Assembly: GCA_001643675.2 (NCBI GenBank) | Contig: LSRY02000010.1 | Span: 1,010,501 to 1,074,500 of the forward strand | DNA from: Monocercomonoides exilis | Taxonomy: Eukaryota; Preaxostyla; Oxymonadida; Polymastigidae | Reading direction: 5' to 3' | DNA length: 64,000 nucleotides | Shown here: one piece after another, positions 22,121 to 33,308 of the stretch | Position numbering within the stretch: the stretch's first letter is position 1 | How the letters are laid out: each line of letters begins with the position of its first letter | Notes under the pieces: generated by a model | Seen by the model: the letters and a program-made list of their open reading frames with translations, nothing else | The model's database searches: none | What the model was told of the DNA's origin: nothing | Made by a program: the position numbers and the translations under genes

Positions 22121-25100
22121 TCATAAAAGATTTCTAAGTGGGCAACGTTCAATTCTGCTTTGACCAGACTCATCTTTTGACACTCTCCAATAGTAATCAC
22201 TCATTCCATCTGTCGCAATATGTCGAACAAACTCTTCATCGTGGGTGATGATGATCAACTGAAAGTTATTCTGTCCTCGAAGCGAATTTACAAGTCGAGA
22301 CAAAGCTTGTGCAAATGACTCGATATTCGCTCTATCAAGATTTGTCGTCGGCTCATCCAATGCAACCATTCCACAGCGCAAACAGAAAGTCTCAGCCAAA
22401 GCAAGACGTATAACAAGACATGCAAGGCCCTGCACAATGAATGGAAATGTCATTCGAAAAAATAAATTGAAAATGCATTTCAACAGCAATAATAATAATA
22501 ATAACAATCATTTATAAAATGTCAATAACAAAATTTATCAAAAGTTTTCTTTATTTACAACAATGAATCATCAGACATACTTTTTGTCCAGCGCTGCATC
22601 TGCCCCGCATATCCATCTCAATGTCGTTTTTGAACATAACAACGCGATATGTGTAAGAGCGCGACCGAGTTGTGGTTGTGGCAGATGACGGCATGTGAGT
22701 GGCTCGCCCATCTTCTTCTTTTTCCTTCTCGTCCTCGATGTCGCTTTTGATCTCGATGTAGTCAATGTCCCCTCCTCTGTATATCTCCTGCCATTTCTCG
22801 CGAATTGAGTGGTTTACTTCCGCCATGCGAACACTGTGGTACTTCATAAGTGCCCTGTGTTGTGTTCGTCATGTTGTTTGTTCGAAGAACAATTCATAAG
22901 AAAAAGCACAAAAAGAAAGATCAAAAACGCAAATATTGATGTTAAATATAAGATGATGAAAATTTTCGAAAACAACTCAGTCAAACTTGTCAAGTGCACT
23001 GTGAAACTTAACCAGATCGTTTCGCGCCATTTGCGTGGTCTAATTTATATTTCCAATCATATAAGATTAAAATTGCATACAAGAGAAATAAAATTCAATA
23101 AACATGAATTTTTCAAAAATAATTAATAAAAATGTTTTTAAAGAGAAAAGAAAAGAAAAAGTCAGACTTTCAATCTCATTGAACACATTCTATACATTGC
23201 CTCTGTCGCATGCATATTCTTCAGCTGCTCAGTTGTTCTTGCGATTGACTCTGTGAAGTTCTGAATAGACGTTTCAGTCACAGTCTGCTGCTTTTCGATT
23301 TCTTGGCGTTTTTGCTCGGCAGCTGAAAGCCGCTCGTTGCATCGATACAACTCAGATGACGGAGACTTCAGCTGAGCATCCAAATCTGCTATCTCGTTTT
23401 GAAGCTGCTCCAGTTGCTTTATCTGTGAATGATAAATACAACATGTATTTCGTATAAAAACAAGAACAAAGAAATGAAGAAAAGAACATTATTGTTTCAA
23501 TTACAAACAAATTTTCAAACAAAAGTTATTTTTTTTGAAACAAAAATTGAATAAAAGATTTTTTCGAATCATTAAACAAGGAACTTTAAAAAAAAAAATA
23601 AATGAGAGCTTAATGATGGAAATAATTGAAAAATTTCTCAAACACTCACTTTCATCAACACACTTTTTTCCTGTATTCCATATTATCCTCAATATTTCTT
23701 TGCAAAGAAGTCTGAAAAGCGCTTACGTGTCTTTTCTGGTTGAGCTCCTCAGACAGCTGCTCGTCTTTTGCAACAAGCTCAGCAATGTCCTTGTCAATGA
23801 CACTCACTTCATCGAGAAGAGTGGATGTTTGCTTGCTTGGCTGGCATTTCTCCACTTGGCTAGATGACAATTGAGGAGAAGAGAAGGAGGTTGTGATGAA
23901 ATATTTCATAAGAAAAAAAGTTATTAAATTATTAATAATTATAATTATTACGAATACAAAAATTCGACAGAGGAAAATAAAAGAAAAGAAAATTTATGAA
24001 AAAAACAACACACCTTTGGAATTTCGTAACAAGATTTTCAAGATGTCTTAAATCTTCGCTATATTCATCTGTTGCCTTTTGAAGCTGCGATGTCTTCATT
24101 TTTTGATGCTTTTCTGTCTCTACAATTTCGTTCGATGCTTCTGCTTCTGCTGCTTTCAGTTTTTTCAGTTCATCTTGTCGATTCTGAATTAATGGATCAA
24201 TCATTGGAATAATGCCATGTGAACGAATTAACCAATAAAAAGTGAAATGACACAAGTTTGTTTTGATTGTAATGAAAGAAGAATAACATTCAAATACAGA
24301 AACATTGAGATTATTTTATTTTAAAAAGAAAGAAGGAGGGAAATGATAACAAGGAACATTAACAATACAAACCTTGGATGCTTGTGAAATGAGATTGATT
24401 TTTTCTTCCTTGTCTTTGATGGATTGACTAAGTCTATCAACTTCACTTTGCTTCTGTTTCAGCGATTCCAAAGCATGCTTCAAGCCTAAAAGGTTGTATT
24501 TCTATTTTATGAAAGATAATTCATTCGTATTCCAAACAGAAAGATTTTTCATTTTTAAATGAAGACAACATTAAATCTTAAAAAAAAGAAAGATTTTTCA
24601 GAAAAAGGCAAGAAACCTTTTTATTCACAGCTTCCGTTAATTCGTTGCATTTTGCTGAAATTTCTAATTCGGCTGCTTCCAATGCTGCTTTTTCTGATTC
24701 AAGTGAATCCTCTTTCTCAAAGTCATATCCTTCATCTGATATTTATTAAAAAAAGGCAAATATTGATGAAAGATTCAGAATAAAATGAAAATATGAAAAG
24801 AATAAAGAAAAATAAAGAAAAATAAAAATAAATCAATAAATCAAAAAAAAGATTAAATGTATAGAAAAAGAAAAGAAAGAAATACACAAAAATAAATTGA
24901 ATATTAATAATCGTTCCAAAATCTAAACAAAAGTTGTATTTTTTCTTGGAGGATTGTATCAGAGCAGCAATCACTTAAAAATTCAAAACATTTTTCAGAA
25001 ACTGTTGAAAGCACTGAAAACTGCTTTGGTAAAGCACTCTTTCTATTTCCTCCTTTAAAATGCACCAAACATTCACCAAATACAGAACTATTTCAATGCA

Positions 25101-27866
25101 TACTTTCGTTTTCTTTCAGAAGCGCTTTTTCCTTTTCTACATCCTTCCGAAGCTTTTCCTGCTGGCGCAAAAGACTTATTTAGAATAAGAGTAATGATAA
25201 ATAATAATAATAAGCAATTAAATATAACAGGCAAAAAAAAAAGCCGAAATAATATATTTTCATTATAAAATGAAAAAAATAACAGATAAATGGATAATTT
25301 ATCAAAACAGTTCGTTTTTCCTCATTCACTACCAAAACATAAAACATAACAAAGCAGCAAACTTAGAGATCGCTTGTGCTTGTGAAAGCAGCTTTTCCAC
25401 TTTTTTAATTCTGTTTCGTTGTTCTTCTTCAATTTTCTTCAGTTCAGCCACTTCGCTCAATCGCTCTTCTTTTGACTGCCTCAGCTTACTCAGCTCAGCC
25501 TGCAGTGGAGGCAGTGAGTTGTTTATCTAACCACAGGTGATAATAACAAAGAAATTCATACGAACATACATACAATCACACACACACACAAAAAGAAGAT
25601 TTTTTTTGACAGTGTTTAAAAAACATTGCAATACTTTAATAAACAAAAAATAAATTCATATACTTTTTTAACTTCATCATAATAAGGCTTCAGATCCATC
25701 AGAGATTTGTATTTCTTCTCTTCTTGCTGCAGCTCTTTCTCTCCTTTTTGACGAAGCATTGGGCCTTGTTCCACATGAGAATTGGCCTTTGTAATTGTCA
25801 CAAGAAAATAAAAACACATTTGAATGACAAGAAGGCATTTGATTTCATTGAATGAAAATAGCAAAATTGCAGGAAAAAAAAAAGCAATAAATAAATAAAT
25901 AAAAAAATCAAAATAGAATCATGAAGAATAATTATAAAATAAATAAACCATTTTGACGAATGCATCAAGCTGATTGTCAACAAAAGCTCTGTTGCAAAGC
26001 GGACATTTGCACTTTTCCTTTGCAGATGTAAGGAACTTCTCATAAAATGTGATTGTCAGCAAAATCTTCTGTGCATTTCTGGATGAGAACGATGAATATG
26101 AAGAAAACGATGAATTACAATGAAAATTTCATTGAGAAAAAAGGAAAGTGAATTAAAAGAAGTGCGAAGTTTGAAAAAATATTAAGATAACAATATCAAA
26201 AAATAAGATTCAAATAAAAACACAAATAATTAAAGCAATAACAGCATTACATCCAAAAAGAATAGAAAAGAAAAGAAAAAACTAATCAATCCATACTCCT
26301 TCTTCCTCTGCAGCGCAGCACTCGATTCATTTATCTCCTCTTCCAGCGTCTCTTCATGGCCCTTGATTTTCTCCTTCATATTCACCAGCTTCCTCTCCAG
26401 CGTCCCCCTCTCCCTCTCCTGTATCAGCATGCTTCCCGAAATCTCGTTTGTCTTCTTGATAATGTCTGATGTCTTCTTCGAAATGCGCTGAAGGACTTCT
26501 CTTTCCACCGCCAGCTGCTCCGCCGCCCGCTTTTCTGCATTCGACGCATCGAGTGTGTCAATGCTATCAAACAGTGGAGATGTTAAAGCAGTGCCCGAAG
26601 AAAATGAAGAAGAAGAAGAAGCAGTTGTGGAAGAAGAAGAAGAAGAACCTAAAATTGGGGAAGAGGATGGAGAACGAGAAGAAGAAGAAGAAGAAGAAGA
26701 CAACTTTGCATACGAAGCTGATGGAGAATACGAAAGCTGCGATGACAAATACGGCTGAGAATATTGTGACGACTGCTCAGACGGCGAAGGCGACTGCAGG
26801 AAATGCTGCAGCGTCCACTTCATTCTCTGCTTCCCTTCCTTCGCCTCTTTCATCACGTCCTGTGAATCTCCACTCCCTTTCATTCCACTTTCCTTTCCCG
26901 AAAACGCCGGCAGCGGAGACGGCGCTGGCTCCACTGCCTCTGCGTTGTACGACGGCACATTCTCATTCACAGCCTGGATGAGTGCAGTGAGTGCCTCAGC
27001 GAGCGACAGCTCAGCTTTCTCCAAGTCAGCCATGCGGATCTTCAGCTGCGCCTTCTGCTGCGCCGACGCGGCGATGATCTTCAGCTCCTGCCGGATGCGG
27101 GCGAGCTCTCTGTTGTTGGTCTCCCTCCGCTGCACGTTTCTCCGCAGCTCTTGCTCCAGCGCATCAACCGACCCTTCCCCATCGATCATCTTCTGCAGCA
27201 CTACCGGATCGCCTTTCGCTTCGCCCGCAAACATCTCCTCGTTCTTCTGCTGCCGCTGCCTCTTCAGCGCCCGCACTTCGCTCTGCAGCGCATCAAGCTC
27301 TCTTTGCTCCATCTCTTCTTTTGTCTGCAGCAGGTGAATTTGCTGCGTGGTCTCCTGTTTCTTCTGCAGCGCCTTCTCCACAGACAGAAACAGCGCAGTC
27401 TGCGTCGTTTCCAACTCTGCCCGCTTTTCATTGGTGGCTGAGCGGAGGAGCTCAATCAGATGCAGAAAGGAGTCTAACAATGCAGTGTTGTTGTCTTCTA
27501 TTGAGGTGGAGAGGGAGGAAAGAGGGAGAGGAGGTGAGGATGGTGAAGTGGGGGTGGTGGTGGTGAAGGAAGAGGAAGAGGAGGAAGAGGAAGAGGATGA
27601 AGTGGAAGAAGAAGAAGAAGATGATGATGAAAGTGCGTCAACAGTTTCTGTGCTGACAACTGTTGGAAGAGTGATAAGATGGCTCCATTGGTATCTGTTA
27701 ATGATTGAGGAAGAAAGTGTAAGGCATTCTGTTTGAAGAGATTTAAGTGTCTGAAATGAAGAAATATTGAGAATTGAAGCACGATGAGATTCACGTCATA
27801 GCGATAGTACATAAAATGAAATTACGTTATTATTTGGGGAAAAAAAAAACCAAATTAAAAATAAGA

Positions 27867-27907
<41 letters not shown>

Positions 27908-29312
27908 AACAAGGCACACCTCCATTTCAACCAAAGATTTCATGTGGTCGCGATATGCCTCTTCGCGTTTCTGTTGAGCAGTTGTCAATTGATTCCGGCA
28001 TTTCTGCTTTTCTTCTTCGAGAGTTGCTAAGTCTGTCTGAAATGACTGATACACCTCCTGAAGCGATGCATAGTATGTCTTGATCTCTTCGTCACTTTCT
28101 GAATGTTATAAATTTAAAATAAACAAATAAACAAACAAATAATGATGGAAAAATTCCGAAAAATATATATACAAATCAGAATTAAGAATCAATTTGAAAT
28201 ATCCTCTGAATAATAATAATTAATAAAAGCCGAAGCAAAAAGCATTTTTTTTATCAATTAATATAAAAAAAGCAAGACAACTATCTCAATCAAAGAGCCA
28301 ACCTTCAAGAAGAGAAGTGATCTTTCCATAAGCAGCGTTCCTTTCTCCCTCAACTCCCTTCATTCGAATGACAATCCCCTGCCTGTCTCTGTCAATCTTC
28401 TCTCGTTTCTCGCAGAGCCCTCTCAGCACAGCCACTTCCGCTTCGATTTTCTCTTTTTCCTTTGCCGTTTTCTCTCCTTCCATCTTCAGCATCTCCACAC
28501 GCATCCTCAGTTCACTCCGCTCTTTCTCTATCTTCCCATACTGTGCCAGACGCTCTCCCAGAACTCGCTGATCCGCAACCATCTTCTTGATTTTCTCATC
28601 GACTTCCTTCCGAGTCTTATTGATCGTTTCCATTGCTTTTGTGTACTTTGTCGATGAAAATATTTCGTCAAAATGAGTTTTCAGTGCTTTATCGTTCTGC
28701 AAAGGCCAATCAGAATCCTCTTGATGGCAGAACACAACGTGCTCGAGCATCGCCTTTGATACCCCCAAACATTCTGGAACATATCTGTCCATATCCGTGC
28801 AACGTGAGCTGATACTTGTTGTCTGAAAAAAAAAATGATTCATCTTTTAAATCTTAATAACTTCAAACCTTTCCTGTTTTAGGATCTTTTGTCACAATTG
28901 CTGCATCAATAACTTTGTATTCTGCTTTTTTTGATTTTTGTGTTAATTGCATATTACGTACCACAAGCATAGGCTCGTCTCTAACATTGAAAAATCTAAG
29001 TTTAATCTGTGCTTTTACTGTTGTTTCTTTAATTAACTGATTTGAAAAAATATATAACAGCATTAACTTTATAAATCGCAAACAAAGTTGAAATACCTTT
29101 GGATCAAAGATAAATCCCTGACCACGAGTTGACGAAGGAGGAAGTTCACCTGTCACAGCAAATTTTAAAGCTTCAATAATTGTTGTTTTACCCGACCCAT
29201 TTGCCCCTACAATTATCGTGACCGGTCTGAAAAATTGAAGTGCTTGACCTTCTCGTTGAGTTGGACCAAAGCTTCTAATTCCAAGAAGGCGTAGACGATC
29301 AATATAAGACAT
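22121..29312 (-). CDS. RAD50: DNA double-strand-break repair ATPase RAD50, about 16 exons
   Basis: The start is [17 protein letters not shown], followed by the Walker [21 protein letters not shown] (29097-29312). Exon 2 is 28869-29036. The exon beginning at 28822 has the Rad50 stretch [20 protein letters not shown] with the Q-loop. Coiled coil fills the following exons. The zinc hook CPLC lies near 26000. The returning coiled coil is spread over small exons (25663-23160). The C-terminal ATPase has the signature RCSAGQK near 22585, then [14 protein letters not shown], the Walker [12 protein letters not shown] and IIITHDEEF, ending at 22121. All ATPase and hook motifs are present, so the protein should be active in the MRE11-RAD50 complex. 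Two Ser-rich insertions (about 27500-27640 and 26550-26790) sit in the coiled coil on the N-terminal side of the hook. Introns are short; one holds an (AAAT)n tract near 27870. Confidence 0.96.
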
Positions 29313-29775
29313 CTATATCATATAAAAATACGCATTAGCAATTACATTAACAATTTAAATTAAAAATTAGGAACTTAAAACATATTAAGAAGGTCTAGCC
29401 CTATAAAATTAGAAAATAATTTATTGATGTTTTCATAATGGGACCATCCAATCAAACGTTGTTATCGAAATACAATGAGAAAAAATATATATACAATATA
29501 TTGAACGATTCCTATTTCTTTGATATTGTGAAAGAATATGAAATTGGAAATTGAAACTTTTAAAGGTAATTTTGTTTTGATTTCTCACAATTATAAATCA
29601 ATTTCATGAAACTGGTTCACGCCAAGTCCTTTCAATAATTGAAGAGAAAACAAAAGCCAATTTTCTTTATGCATTTTAAAAAAAGAAACTCTTCCATTTG
29701 TGAAAAATGAAATAAATTTTGTGACCATAACAAAATTCAATAAAAACAAAAATTCATTGTTTTTAAAAGGTGAAA
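29313..29775. other. divergent intergenic region between RAD50 and the E2 gene
   Basis: This 463-bp AT-rich spacer holds the two start regions. No gene or specific motif is recognised. Confidence 0.5.
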
Positions 29776-30561
29776 ATGTCGGGGAAGCCGATTCCCTTGA
29801 TATTACCAACACATCCAAAACCAAAACCCAAGCCTAAGCCTAAGCAAAAAATGACTGTAATCGCTCCATCTACCTCAATATATCCAATACCTATTCCAAA
29901 GGTGTCAAAAAGTGTTGAAGCTTATATCATTCAAGAATACTTGGAACTTAAAAAATTTATGCATGAAGGAATTAAAATTCAAGAATTATTGCATTCAACA
30001 AATCCGTTTGGTTTTCTGTTTTTCAAAAAAATATTCTATCTTTTATAAATGATAAATAGATTGTTTATTACCATTATTGGTCCACCTTTATCATTATACG
30101 AAGGGGAAGAATATGAATTGATGATAATATACGATGATTCATATCCCAATAAGCCACCATTGATTCAATTTGTCCCTGGAAAAACCCCTCCACACGAAGT
30201 TTGCATGAAAGATAATTTTTATTTAGATGTGTAATAATGTTCCTTCCAGCATATTTTTCACAATGGTCATATTTGTTTAAGTTCTTTGTATCATTGTGGT
30301 TGGACGACACTTAGTAAATCAAAAGAAATACACGTAGGCTTGCTTCGGGCATGCATTGATATCATTCGGCTCCTTTCTCAATCGAAAAAGAAAGTGTGAT
30401 TTTGTTGACTGAAATAAAAATTGTTCTTTGAATTAAATAAAATATTTTTTCCCTAATTGTATCAGGCATGGCCTTGGAATGATGAACGCTATTGTCGAAT
30501 AGCACCTTCAGATCCAAGAATGACTTCTTTTGAGTATGGAGAGGCTGCTTCACCTTCTTGA
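29776..30561 (+). CDS. UBE2W: UBE2W-like ubiquitin-conjugating enzyme E2
   Basis: Exons are 29776-30005, 30060-30198, 30250-30393 and 30466-30561, all phase-consistent, giving 202 aa. After an unusual N-terminal Pro-Lys tract (PKPKPKPKPKQK) comes the UBC fold: helix 1 (AYIIQEYLELKKF), IIGPPLSLYEGEEYEL, then YPNKPPLIQF. The active site is HNGHICLSSL with the catalytic Cys. The HxxxxNGHICLS form and the end of the fold match UBE2W and plant UBC16-18 better than classic HPN-type E2s. Human UBE2W attaches ubiquitin to protein N-termini; that activity here is inferred. Confidence 0.85.
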
Positions 30562-31052
30562 AAGAACTATAAAAGTTGGAACATTGTATTAAATACATTT
30601 TCAATGAGAACACTAAGAAAATGGAGTATTCCAACAGTTAGATATAGATTCTGAAAATTATTATGTATACGTTCCTGTGGCAATTGTCTTGTGCCTATAT
30701 TGCTATTAGATTTATTTGTTGGATTAATTTTTTGTATATATTTTCAATTTTATGTTCAAGCATTTTTTTCAAAAATGTACAATGTTATTATTATAGGATA
30801 AACTTGTATTATTACATATGCACATCTTCAGCAAAACGTTTTTTTAAAAAGCAATATGTTTTTGAAAAACATTGTTCAATTTTGATCATGAAAAACTCAA
30901 ATATGGGCAGAACTATTTGGATATTTGCTTCAGAAAGCAATGAAGATCGTCTTTAATTGTTTGAATTAGTTTATGATGATGTTTTGTTTATTTCATATTT
31001 CTGTATTTCACATTTTTATAACGTTATAATATTCTTGAAAAAATGTTTGAAA
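30562..31052. other. intergenic, 5' region of the small membrane protein gene
   Basis: AT-rich. It probably contains the unresolved first exon of the next gene (candidate ATGs near 30890-30960), but no splice junction is convincing. Confidence 0.4.
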
Positions 31053-31349
31053 GGTTCTTCATGTTGCGTCGGATGGAGTATCATTTGCGCAATTACACTA
31101 TTTTTGCTGTCCCTGGCGTACTTTTTTGAACTTCCAATGGGAGAACCTTTCACAAAAGAGGAATATTTCGAGATGGCAAAAAGTACTTTCTTTGGAGGAA
31201 TTGTGTGGATTGTTGCAGCGCTCTTTAGCGTATTTATGTACTTTAGAGGAATGAAAAAAGCAGAAAAGGAGAAAGATAAGGAAGACATTGATTCATCATT
31301 AAAAGCTGGAACGTCCCTGAGCTCTTCTTCACTCACTGAAATCAAATAA
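31053..31349 (+). CDS. small two-TM protein, possibly ribonuclease kappa-like
   Basis: The coding part from about 31053 reads GSSCCVGWSIICAITLFLLS, giving one membrane segment, then a polar loop with PFTKEEYFEMAK, a second segment GGIVWIVAALFSVFMYF and a basic-acidic tail ending LTEIK. The Cys-Cys start, the two TM helices and the loop with PFT recall RNASEK (a V-ATPase-associated two-TM protein). The similarity is by topology and a few residues only. No in-frame ATG lies nearby; the first exon must be upstream and could be tiny. The ORF extends back to 30957 without coding character. Confidence 0.5.
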   Translation, partial: GSSCCVGWSIICAITLFLLSLAYFFELPMGEPFTKEEYFEMAKSTFFGGIVWIVAALFSVFMYFRGMKKAEKEKDKEDIDSSLKAGTSLSSSSLTEIK

Positions 31350-31877
31350 ACTCGATCAAATCATTCATCTAATTTCAATTCATTTCTCTTTGTTCTAGAA
31401 AATTTTGTTTACATTCATCAATGCTTCTCTTTAACTTCTTTCATTTATATAATATGAAATTATAATGATTTAATCTTTCCTTTTTTGAACTCAAATGATA
31501 TTGGATAGTGGAACATATTTAAAAGAGTATTCTTCTTTCAAATGAATAATACTCAAAAATGGTCGAATGTTCACACTTGAAAAATATCGCTGTCTTTTGA
31601 TCAAGTATTAAAGGGAAGAAAAATCTTGGATTTCTTTTTGAATGTGTTTTTTGATAAAGAAAAAACAAATTGTCTTTTTCAAAGAATAAAAGAAATAACA
31701 ATTGTGTTCAATAATTGGTATAATTAATTTAAGCTATGATTTTTGAAAAACAAACTTTTGTCAAATAAAATTTAGAAAGATATTTTTCATCTAAAATTTT
31801 AACAAAAATTTTTTGAGATAAACTCATTTCAATAAAGACAAAAGCAAAAGTTTTTAAATAAAAATTATCGCGTTCAT
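31350..31877. other. convergent intergenic region
   Basis: AT-rich 3' flanks of two convergent genes. Nothing else is recognised. Confidence 0.5.
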
Positions 31878-33199
31878 TCAAAATACAAGTTTTACTGTTT
31901 CTGATAAAACAGGCTGATTCATAATTAGAGTAGAATCAGAAAAAGGAGATTTTGTTAGATTATACACAACGCTTTGATCAGCCGAAGGAAGCGAAGAAAA
32001 ATACACAGAAAGAGCTTGTTCTTTGTCGCTCATCCCAAAATGATTTAGAAGCAATTGATTCGTACTTTCCCAGCTTCGTTCATCGCTCATTGAATCCGGA
32101 TAAGAAGAGCTTGGTCCAATCAAAGGCTCTTGAGAGAGTGAAGATGAAGTTGAAGTGTCGATTGAAGAAGAAGGATATGAGGCAGTTGATGGAGGAGCAA
32201 CAGCAGATCTCGAAGGCGATAAAGATGATGCAGAAGAAGTTAAAGCAGTTGCAGACGCAGAAGAAGATTGCATTGTTGCTGACATTTTTGAAGGTGAAAG
32301 CTGTTGCCCTGAATTTTGAGGTTGGGCTGTTGAAGTTAGTTCTTTGTTTGAAATAGTTCTCATTGAATTTGCGCGAATATAATTTGCATCATTTATAGAC
32401 TTTTCTGCGGTCAACAGAATTTGCTCTGGAACAGAAACGCTTCGTGATGGCTGAGCAAATGAACTAGATGTCTTTTTCCTTTGATTCATCATTTGTTCCT
32501 TTGATGAAGCATCCAAAGAAATCTCAGAAGCTTCTGTTGAAGATAGATCAGAAAGCTGTGATTGAGAAGCAGAAACAGTGAAGTGAATTGATTCATTTAA
32601 TTCAATTTTTTTATCGCGATTTCCTCTTGATAAAAATGAATGGTCGGATATATCATGTTCATTTGAGCACGAATAAGAAATCTAATAAAATTACAAATTT
32701 TCAAGAAGTTCGCTAAATATATTACACATATAATAAGCTATGCAGCAAACAGGATCAGAGGCTTCGTCCTCTTCAAATATATTTTGTACAGAGTTAAAAG
32801 GTGAAAATCTTTGAATTAACTTACTTTGGGAAGCACTTTCCTCTGCATCAAAAGTAGAATTATCAGCGCTAGAAAATTTATCTTGTGGACTTGCTGTAAG
32901 GCTTGAAGCTGGCGATGATTTTACACTATCCAAGAGAGTATTTGTTTGAGATGATCCCAATGTCTGTGGTTTGCCTTCATTCAATTTTAATATTAGATCA
33001 TGCCTCTCCTTTGCAAGAAAGCGAGCCTTTTCAATAATTTTTCTTTGTTTTTCTACACTCGAAACATGCCGTAGCATGATTTTTCTTTGTTCTTCATCTC
33101 GAAGTACTTTAATTTTATCTAGAAAAAAATATTCATTTATTCATCTCTGGAATAGTTGTAAAACAAACTTTGCTGTTTATCAAATGAAGCAACATCCAT
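31878..33199 (-). CDS. unknown Ser-rich protein with an N-terminal coiled coil
   Basis: Exon 1 is 33169-33199 (MDVASFDKQQ), and exon 2 starts at 33118 after a TCTAG acceptor, joining in phase 1. A further intron of about 46 nt near 32690-32735 (GTGTAA...TATTAG) leads to the last exon, ending TGA at 31878. The N-terminal 60 residues are charged and helical (VEKQRKIIEKARFLAKERHD). The rest is Ser/Ala/Pro-rich and probably disordered. I do not recognise it. It is transcribed divergently from DPH7, 110 bp away. Confidence 0.7.
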
Positions 33200-33308
33200 C
33201 TGTACCCATGCCAAACAATAAAAATTAAAAATTGATGAAAAATGAATGAAACTAATTTATTGTGGGACTTTAAGAATGAAAATTAGCTAAAGCCTCTACT
33301 GCGAATCA

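Noticed and set aside
27151-27736. Plus-strand ORFs in 26.4-27.8 kb
   Set aside because: They are shadows of the large RAD50 exon. The Glu-rich stretches are the antisense of poly-Ser.
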